Part shown: positions 56,576 to 64,000 of the stretch, piece by piece | How positions within the stretch are numbered: the stretch's first letter is position 1 | How the letters are laid out: each line of letters starts with the position of its first letter | Assembly (NCBI GenBank): GCA_012064385.1 | Contig: QRDG01000945.1 | Span: forward strand, 1-64,000 | DNA: 64,000 nucleotides | Direction of reading: 5' to 3' | DNA from: Puccinellia tenuiflora | Taxonomy: Eukaryota > Streptophyta > Magnoliopsida > Poales > Poaceae | Notes under the pieces: model-generated | Told to the model about the DNA's origin: nothing | Databases searched by the model: none | Seen by the model: only the letters and a program-made list of their open reading frames with translations | Made by a program: the position numbers and the translations under genes

Positions 56576-57992
56576 CAAGTACGTCCTAGTGTCTAACTTA
56601 ACTACATACAAGTCAAACAGATCCTAAATCAGGATGGGTTGCAGGGGAGAGGGAGAAATGAGGAAATCGATAGAGGGAGAGATGAGGAAGCAGAAGAACT
56701 AACCGTGGGACGATAATCCGCTCTGAAAGTGAAGAACTTAGGTGCTCAAAGATCAGACCAGCACAAATCACATGCAACCAGATGGCGCTCTTGCGGGGGC
56801 AGCACGAGGCTGACGAGCTCGCTGTCGGCGCATCCCGCTCAGCCGAGGATCTAGAAGGTCGAGCCCTCGTTGTTGGACTGGGATCAAGACTGCCAGCAGA
56901 AGACCATGTAACTCGTAAACCAGTCCGGCGCCGACAGTTTCAACGAGAACGGCGATAAGAACGCCGACAGTTGTGCTGTTCCTTCCTTGAGGGAGTGAGG
57001 TTCCATCGAATAGAGTCCTCCACCTCGTCGTCCAGGTTCACATTTCTTATCTCCACCCAAAGGCTTCGAAAATGAGTGGGGGCTATGTCTTTGGGCTTCC
57101 TCCCATTCAGCCAAGGGTCTTGGTGGTTCGTGGAATCCTCGGTACACTACATGGAGTCGTGGTGGCCGCCCCTCCGAGCATGGGCTTCCTGGTCTCTATG
57201 TACACCATCGACAAAGTCGACGCTCTCTCTGGTAGAGTTTGGCCCAGCCGTTCACTCACCAACCTTAGGCTTTTTGGGCGAGCGGTGCATTGGCTTGTGC
57301 TTTCCTGGAGTTTGAGTCGGTCTTGTCGAGACCCTTTCTTCGGTTGTGACGCGGCCTCGAAGCTCGACGTATCGCCTCCTCGCCATCCTGGGCTGAAGAC
57401 TATGCTATCCGAGTCCTTGTCGTTTGGTTGGTGTAGTTGTGTTGTAATATGTGTGGCGTCGTGTTTGTATCGTGTAGCATGTTAATGTTGTATCGGCAGT
57501 CTTGGTTTCTTCTTCTATGAAATATATGAGATAGATTATATCCTTGAAAGAAAATTCATGAGTTTTAATGATGTTTTAGTAACCGTGTACCGTTGGTAAT
57601 CGGACATGAAAAAATCATCCAGAACCCACGAAAGGTCATCAAAACGTCAAATTAGCGCTATTTAGCAAATTCCGCAAATGTACATTCAAATCTACCATGA
57701 TTTTCCTACCTTTCCTTCTCCTAAGGTTGTTAATTTTTTCGTGCGAAACAAATTTTTAGCAATTACATAAGTGAATGCAAATTTGAAATGCCAGTCAAGT
57801 GCTATTTAGTAGTAATTCTGTAAATGTAGATTCAAATGTAGCACATTTCTGTGTGATTTTTAAAAATTTACATCTCGTATTTTATTTCCTTTTTGTTCAG
57901 CTTTCTTCATCCTCCAGTAGTAGTAAATTCTTCTATGATCAACAGAATTTTTTGATGGTATAAGAAATACCACAAATAAATACAAATTTGAT
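56576..57992. other. unassigned DNA, partly GC-rich
   Basis: 56750-57480 is GC-rich with open frames on both strands, and none shows a known domain. It may be captured or leader DNA. 57600-57860 contains a diverged repeat (GCTATTTAGCAAATTCCGCAAA near 57657; GCTATTTAGTAGTAATTC near 57800). Confidence 0.4.
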
Positions 57993-59894
57993 GGATATTT
58001 TTTATTCAGAAAATCTTTTCTAAATACCCCTTAGCGAACTTTGTATTAGATATTTTGGCTGGACCGGTCATGTACATACATGTACTAGGTTGGATCGAAC
58101 CAAATAAGGCCACACTGGACCACCTTCGTTCTGTTTGTGAGGGAAGACAGAGGTGTGGCAGCTGGGGCGACGCCGCCGACCACGGGCGCACCACGAGCTG
58201 ACGACCTAGGAAGGCGCGGCCCTCATCCAGGCAACGACTCCCGCTCGCCCATGACCTGGCAGTGGAGCTCCGATTCCCAGCAGCCCCACGGGCGGCGCTG
58301 ACCATGGTTAGGCGGCGGGAGCGCTGCCGGTGACCACGAAAGCACCATGAGATGGCGACCTAGGACAGCGCGTTCCTCCTCCAGGTGGTGATTACCTGCT
58401 TGCTCACGACCTACTCAGGCCCGGCAGTGGAGCTCCGGTTGTCGCCAGCCCCATGGGTAGAGCTGACCATGGTTGTGCTGATTGAATAGAGACTGGATGA
58501 ATATACTCTTGTGTGTCTTGTGATCAAATCTTGGCAGCTGAGAAATGGAAAAATAGTGAGCATGTTATTTCTGTTGTATATAGTCTATAGTGACTTAAAT
58601 CGTCGGAATTGGTCTTGTCTGCTGTGACTCGCTTTTTCTGAACAAGCTTTGGAATCAGTATATAAAATCTGTGTGCAGCAAGACTTTTCTCAGTAGATCA
58701 AAGAAGAGAAGCATATGCAGGTGATATCAGGAAGTGAGTATGTACGCGGTGCTATCACAGCAGCTCATAGCACTATGCAAATAGGATCAGTCTGATATCA
58801 TACATGTAGCACTTCAATGAGACTTGAGCACTTGACAGCATATAGCAACTTCATAGACCAGCCAAGAGAAATTGACAGTACATACCCACTTAACACATGC
58901 AATCAATAGAATTAATATATCCACACAAAAATTTGATATCGAATGACATAAAAGCTATTGCTCTCGGTCGTTGCATTGACCTGTTGATGTAAGCAAAGCG
59001 TAATACAATTAGTTGTTCCCATTCTCAGTTTTTCAAAATTACAATTCCATGGGTTCTTTGTATTGAAGCATAAATACATTCCCATGAACTACTAAGAATT
59101 GGTGTGAACCTAACACTCGTGAGGAAACAATAACGAGGCCGCTCCACTGACACTTGGTAATACTATATCACATTCTATAATGCCTCACTTATATATGCTG
59201 TAACAACACAAGCAAAAGGAGATGCGCGAACTGGAGAGTAATCTTTCTACCTATAGAGTGTGGAAAATACAGAGGATCATGTCACCACTATGCAATCTAG
59301 ACTAAAAGGTGCTTGATAATATATGCATGGTTCCTAAGAATATTTAGGCAGTAGAAAATAGTTGAATCGTTCCTTGACTAGATGGAGCATGACATTCAAT
59401 CAAAGAAAAAAAAAATGGAGCAACGTAGTGGCGGAGCCAACTAGAAATCAGAGGCTGGGCAAGACCTTCTTCTACTCACGTAAGTAAAATTTAGGCCAAG
59501 AAAATCACAACGTGACTCCTAGCACACCTCGTACCGGCGGATTTTCGCTGACCCCGGCGGGAGGTTGCTCCGCCAGGAGAATAGGGAAAATTAATGAGAA
59601 TAACGGAAAGGCAGGGAAGAGGACTGGGTTACTTAGATCGTGGTCGCCGTTGTGGTCGTCAATCGCGGCCTCGCCGCCCGTGGTCCGGTCGCGGTCGCCG
59701 CCGGCGCTCCCGCCTGCGACCTCTGTTTCTCCGCCGCCTGACTCTGTCTTCCCCTCATGAACAGAACGAACTTGATTGACTCCGATGATCGATCTGGTTC
59801 GATCCATCCTGGTACATGATCGGTTCAGCCAAAATAACTAATACAAAGTTTGCCAAGGGGTATTTTGTAAATATTTTATGAATAAAAAATATCC
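57993..59894. mobile_element. element with TIRs of about 105 bp, possible MULE
   Basis: 57993-58105 and 59790-59894 are inverted copies: GGATATTTTTTATTC, AATACCCCTT, AACTTTGTATTAG, TATTTTGGCTG and GGATCGAACCA occur in the same order when one is reverse-complemented. TIRs this long suggest Mutator type. A 9-bp TSD could not be seen at the AT-rich borders. Inside are GC-rich segments (58130-58490 and 59515-59760) without a recognised domain, and no transposase. Confidence 0.7.
58180..58470. repeat. tandem duplication of about 140 bp inside the TIR element
   Basis: GACCACG...GCACCA, GGCGACCTAGGA-like, GGCAGTGGAGCTCCG and GCTGACCATGGTT occur in the same order in 58180-58305 and 58335-58475, diverged by many substitutions. 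Confidence 0.65.
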
Positions 59895-59895
59895 A

Positions 59896-60386
59896 AAAAT
59901 CTATAAAAGAGGTAAAATGGCAAATCATAAATTAACCGGTCTAAAACATGGCAAATGATCAATTGTCATATATAGTGTGGAAAATAATCAAGATACGAAA
60001 ACTAAAACGTGGCAAATCATCAAATACCCTAATTTTCTCTTCATTTTCCCCAACCCTAGCTACACCGACCGCCGCCGCCTATCCCGTCTTAGGCCGCCGG
60101 CCCAGCTGCCTCGCGCCGGCGCCAACTGCAAGATCTTCCAGCCGGACTCCCCAGTCCCCTACAGAGTGCTCGGCTGCCGCCTACAAGCTCGCTCTCCGCC
60201 CGCTGCCACCGCCTGTCCGCCTCCAGCCCGGAACCGTCTGCACTCCGTTTCCGGGGAGAAGCAACGCGGGCAGCGCAGCGAGTGGAGCGTTAGTGACAAG
60301 GTTTGCCCCCTCAGCTCATCCATCCCAGTTCCGAAACTTGGAATTTGAATGGTGACTGGAATTTTGGATCCACTCGCAGATTTGCC
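59896..60386 (+). promoter_or_regulatory. probable core promoter and leader of the MATH-BTB gene
   Basis: TATATAG at 59969-59975 is the best TATA candidate, about 80 bp from the end of the TIR element. It is followed by a pyrimidine-rich and then GC-rich stretch to the ATG at 60387. Upstream open frames (59948-60355) overlap the leader and look like GC-driven artefacts. No other regulatory motif is claimed. Confidence 0.35.
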
Positions 60387-61607
60387 ATGTCGTCCTTCAC
60401 TGGTGTGTCTGTCGTCACCGGTGCCGGCGACTGCACCACGTGGGCCATCGACGCTGACACAGACAGCGGATACCACCTGCTTGTGGTCAACGACTACTCA
60501 CGTACCGTAAAATCAATTCCTAACGGAATGGCAATTAGCACTCAAGGTTTCATGGTAGGGGGCCTTAATTGGAAAATCTGGTATTGTCCTAACGGTTGCC
60601 ACCCTAGTTCTCCCGACTTCATTTCTTTCCTCATTTGCCTTAGTGGTGAACATGACGAGATGGAAGAGACTGTGGATCTGAAGATCCGGTTTAGCTTTGT
60701 CGACCAGGTTGAGTATCAAAAGCCAATGCACATTCGTGCAACTGAAACATACAACTTTTCTGTCAGTGGTCATGTGGGAGGCTTCCAAGAGTTTATGAAA
60801 AGGGATGCCCTTGAACGATCAGCTCATCTTAAAGGTGATTGTTTTACCATCCGGTGTGACATTATGGTTTGCAAGGATCGCAACAGCCATGATGCGGACG
60901 GCGCAATGCCTGACATACAGCAGCATTTCGGCTATCTCCTTCAAAATAAAGTGGGTGCTGATGTGACATTTGAGGTCAGCGGTGAGACGTTTGCTGCACA
61001 CCGGTGCGTGCTTGCAGCCCGATCAAAAGTCTTCATGGCACAACTATTTGGCCCAATGACGGAGGGCACTACATCCACTGTCATACAAATCAAAGACATG
61101 GAAGCAAAAGTGTTTGCGGCTTTGCTTAGGTTCATCTACACAGATTCATTACCGGAGATTGATGGGGACAATGGCATGGAGGAGGAAGATGCACAAGATG
61201 AGGAAGAAGAACAAGAAGGAGAAGAAGAACAAGATGGAGAAGAAGAACAAGATGAGGAAGAAGGACAAGAAGAGGATGTAATGTGGCTGCAAGACTTGCT
61301 TGTGGCGGCAGACAGATATGATCTCCAGAGGCTCAAGTTCTTATGTGGAAAGCAGTTGTCCGAGCACATAGGTGTGAGCTCAGTGGCGTCCACTCTTGCT
61401 CTAGCTGAGCAGCACCACTGCCACATATTGAAGGAGGCATGCTTCAAGTTTATCCAAGTCCAATCTCCCAAATGTTTGGATAAAGTAATGGCATCTAATG
61501 GTTGGGAGCATATGAGTATGACATTTCCCTCTATCTTGAAAGAGCTTGTTGCCAAGCTTGTGTCCAATCAGAAGAAGGACAAGAAGAGGAAGCGGTCAAG
61601 GATGTAA
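60387..61607 (+). CDS. MATH-BTB protein (BPM-like) with acidic insert
   Basis: MATH-BTB proteins bring substrates to Cullin-3 ubiquitin ligases: MATH binds the substrate and BTB binds Cullin-3. The ATG at 60387 starts MSSFTGVSVVTG, the usual grass MATH-BTB start, although the frame is open further upstream without an ATG. The product is 406 aa. MATH is about residues 20-163 (SGYHLLVV, NGMAIST, FMVGGLNWKIWYCPNG). BTB is about 180-322 (VGADVTFEV, FAAHRCVLAARS, AQLFGPM, RFIYTDSLPE, then LLVAADRYDLQRLKFLC). BTB is interrupted at 261-297 by a run with 24 of 34 residues acidic. A BACK-like helical region covers 325-392. The tail is QKKDKKRKRSRM. Single-exon and intact. Many grass MATH-BTB genes are lineage-expanded, so a specific target cannot be guessed. 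Confidence 0.93.
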   Translation: MSSFTGVSVVTGAGDCTTWAIDADTDSGYHLLVVNDYSRTVKSIPNGMAISTQGFMVGGLNWKIWYCPNGCHPSSPDFISFLICLSGEHDEMEETVDLKIRFSFVDQVEYQKPMHIRATETYNFSVSGHVGGFQEFMKRDALERSAHLKGDCFTIRCDIMVCKDRNSHDADGAMPDIQQHFGYLLQNKVGADVTFEVSGETFAAHRCVLAARSKVFMAQLFGPMTEGTTSTVIQIKDMEAKVFAALLRFIYTDSLPEIDGDNGMEEEDAQDEEEEQEGEEEQDGEEEQDEEEGQEEDVMWLQDLLVAADRYDLQRLKFLCGKQLSEHIGVSSVASTLALAEQHHCHILKEACFKFIQVQSPKCLDKVMASNGWEHMSMTFPSILKELVAKLVSNQKKDKKRKRSRM

Positions 61608-61624
61608 TGTGGCTGCAAGACTTG
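61257..61624. repeat. internal direct repeat in the MATH-BTB gene (42 nt, split)
   Basis: 61257-61298 recurs at 61571-61624 with a 12-nt insertion (61591-61602): 20 identical bases, then the insertion, then 22 identical bases. The first copy encodes the end of the acidic insert and the start of MWLQDL. The second is read in a different frame and supplies the basic tail and the stop codon. Confidence 0.92.
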
Positions 61625-62793
61625 AAGTAACAGTATTATGCATATATGGAATGGGATCCTCTAGCCAGATGGTATTTCACTTGTCTTGATTTTGTTACAT
61701 CATGTCGTTTGCCTATATGCTGAAATCAGAAAGACCCAACATATGGCAAACATGGAATTGGATGGTTTGTAGTTTTAGGTGCAAGCGTCGATGCTGATCT
61801 GTGCAAGTTTCCTAGCTATTCATGCACTATATCGAATTTGTTTGCTTTGTGCCTTCCCCTATCATGTAAACTCTTTCTAGTGGTTACCAAGAAGAAATAT
61901 GCCGATGTTTCTTGAAAGGCAGGTTGTGAACATGGATTCATAGGGGAAGTATTTTGATAGGGACCTTCTACTGGGTGTTTGCTTTCCTCGAAATTTGTGT
62001 TGTTTGGTTGTAGGTTTTCTTGTGTGGTTTTGGTTCATGTTGGATATAGTTTAGTTATTCCTTATTTTTACAATCACCTAAAGATTAGTAGTATGCTCAG
62101 CTACTTATCCATTTTTTCCATAGTTGTTATAAATTAATTACATGAAGAATATTTCTGAATCAATGGACAATTTTGAGGATATGATCTCTAATGAGGCTAC
62201 TGGATCAAGGAGAGTATGCTTGCATCTTTTTTATCCTTGTGTTTTGAACAACTGAACTGTTTTTCTACTGACTCTAATGATCTATCAGTTTCATTAATAC
62301 GAGCTTTCTCTTGTTTCTAGCGATTCTATGGAAACATCTTGATTCTAGTTTTATCTTCAAGTTTTGCTGTTATGTTCCCTGAAATTTCACATCCAGCTGA
62401 AGATATATTTCAAATTACTTTCTCTGTTACTAGTTTTCCTTATGAAATATCTCATCGCATTGCCTTGAACTTTTACACACCGTTTTTGTTTCAACTAGAA
62501 AAACTTGTGCTCTTCTACCACTCTATGTTTTTAAATTTTCGATCTATTTGGGTAATTGGATCCTTTACCTTCAAGGTTTCCTTGAAATCATAGGATCGTA
62601 TGTTGCGGTTTTGGATGTGTAAGCTGTAGTGTCATATATGTATTTTATGAGAATTTTCAATAAGATTGATTGAGCTAATTGAACTTTGATTAATTTAAGA
62701 GTTGACAATAATAGAATGTTGTCCAATTTAGCAAATATATTTTGTTTATGTTGTCTGACCGAGGATTGGCAAGAAGCGAAAACCTACCCAACT
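61625..62793. other. 3' flank of the MATH-BTB gene
   Basis: AT-rich DNA with no gene. Presumably the 3' UTR and terminator. No clear polyadenylation signal was singled out. Confidence 0.45.
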
Positions 62794-62890
62794 ATCTAGT
62801 GAAAAATGAAGTTTTGCCCTTTGAAATCCTTGTAGAGTTTTTAGTTTGGAGTAATTGAGATTGTGGTGATTAATAGGAAAGATAAAATGG
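62794..62890. repeat. copy B of the 97-bp direct repeat (copy A at 54145)
   Basis: Same word order as copy A. It ends one base before a CACTA end, which appears to have inserted at the edge of the repeat. Confidence 0.75.
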
Positions 62891-62891
62891 A

Positions 62892-64000
62892 CACTAGTAC
62901 AAAACCTCACATAGGAGACATGAGCTAGAGCCGGTCCAGTCAAAACGAAATTGAACCGTTTAGGAAGAAACCCCTCAGTCGGCCAAAATTTCTCGGCCGT
63001 CTCTAATAAAGCTAGAGTCGGTCATTATTTCCAACCGTCTAGGAAACTCTGGTCATCTGAGACGGTCCACTTATTCATCCACCTCTACAGCATCTCAGAC
63101 GGCTGGTATTATCGTTCGTCTCAGGAATCAACCTTTCGGAAACATCTTATATTCTGCGACGTCTCTGCAATATCACAGACTTAGGCCAAGCCTAGTGGCA
63201 AGGAGATGTTGACGCCTTACCTGCCCACCCAACATGAATAATACTTTCAGTTTTAATTACAGGGGAATCAATATAACATTTTCATCAATCACTTGTTTTG
63301 ATTTCTTCCTCCTAGCTATCTCCATTTGATGCTCAACATGATCTCTCATCTTGCTACTCTGTTTTCTCATCCAAATAGCTAAGATTTAGCCCAGTTCCCA
63401 CGAAAAACCTACCATGGTAAACTTCAACAATGAATTTATTTGACTCCATACCTACGTCATTCAGAGCAAAATTCAGTTAGCTATGAGCATGACGAACTCG
63501 AAACCTACCTGAGAAGTGGAAACAAATCTGGTAACAGGAAAAAAAGTCCATAGAAAGATCTCACTAAGCATATACAGCCTAGTTCTCACTAAGCATATAC
63601 ATCCCCATCCTATGGAAGTATCAAACAAAGGAAGTGAAGAAAACCTCAGATCAATGGCAAACTTTTAAAGATCTAGCAAGGAAACCCATACACAATGATA
63701 TCCGCCATCATATATTCCTCCCAGTGTTTGTTTTATCTCAAAAAGAAGCGAGCCATCTATACTGTATGATTGACGAACCATACATAACATCAGCTTGTGA
63801 AATCCTGATCAATTCTAGACAAGAAGGTCATTTGAAGTTTCCAACCAATCGATGGTTTATCTATCGCTATGACTCGTACCTATGTCAAATAAAGAGGACA
63901 GGTTTGAAAGGGCAAATTTTACCTTGGACTTGCAGTTTCGTTTCATCAAGCCTACTTCATACATTTCTATTTGGACTAGTTGTTTCGCAGTATCATCCAA
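62892..64000. mobile_element. left end of a CACTA element, continuing beyond the window
   Basis: CACTAGTACAAAACC resembles grass CACTA ends (CACTAGTAGAAA type). It is followed by subterminal boxes such as GAGACGGTCC, CCGTCTAGGAA and CAGACGGCTGG on both strands at 62930-63180. 63190-64000 is AT-rich with no gene seen. The other end and TSD lie outside. Confidence 0.6.

Noticed and set aside
57072..57485. 137-codon plus-strand frame
   Set aside because: No motif is recognised, and several overlapping frames are open in the same GC-rich DNA. Support is too weak to call a gene.
59948..60355. Upstream open frames of 123 and 135 codons before the MATH-BTB gene
   Set aside because: No domain is seen, the two overlap in different frames, and they end near the MATH-BTB start. 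Best explained as GC-rich leader.
60303..60386. Longer MATH-BTB N-terminus starting at a TTG
   Set aside because: The ATG at 60387 begins with the usual family start (MSSFTGVSVV), and plant genes rarely start at TTG.

Overview
This window is a transposon-rich stretch of a grass nuclear genome. The transposon ends and coding remnants look like Pooideae (the wheat, barley and oat side of the family): a BARE-1/Angela-type copia LTR, a Triticeae-type gypsy LTR, grass CACTA elements with TTTAGTACCGGTTGG-type subterminal repeats, and Helitrons ending in CCCGTTGCAACGCACGGG plus CTAG. Genes have plant introns. No tRNA, rRNA or CRISPR array was seen. Family names are from memory and were not checked against a database.

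Layout. 1-7.3 kb: remains of CACTA DNA transposons (TNP2 C-terminus, then a Ptta/En/Spm-type second protein, both broken). 7.3-9.3 kb: a 5'-truncated LINE on the minus strand. 10.0-19.05 kb: two Helitrons in tandem, carrying nested insertions: a GC-rich hAT, a CACTA with TSD CGC, and a MULE with a 9-bp TSD. 19.4-32.8 kb: one CC-NB-LRR (NLR) gene on the minus strand, with its NB-LRR exon at 19.4-23.5 kb and its coiled-coil exon at 32.1-32.8 kb. The 8.6-kb intron between them is largely a head-to-tail row of Helitrons, one of which carries a 600-bp hAT. 33.1-33.5 kb: a foldback MITE. 34.7-40.2 kb: a small non-autonomous CACTA split by a 4.3-kb PIF/Harbinger element that still has both of its genes. 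40.5-54.0 kb: nested copia and gypsy LTR retrotransposons, ending at a run of N (54028-54143). 55.1-56.6 kb: a partial MuDR-type transposase gene. 58.0-59.9 kb: an element with long terminal inverted repeats. 60.4-61.6 kb: an intact MATH-BTB gene. 62.9 kb to the end: the left end of another CACTA.

Only two host genes look potentially functional: the NLR immune receptor and the MATH-BTB protein (a Cullin-3 adaptor type). Both have unusual structures. The NLR coiled-coil exon holds three tandem copies of the helix block that normally occurs once, and it has no in-frame ATG ahead of copy 1. The MATH-BTB gene has an acidic insertion inside its BTB domain, and its basic C-terminal tail and stop codon come from an out-of-frame copy of that same DNA. 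Nothing here forms an operon or a multi-gene pathway. The rest of the window records successive insertions, most of which can be ordered from target-site duplications (TSDs).
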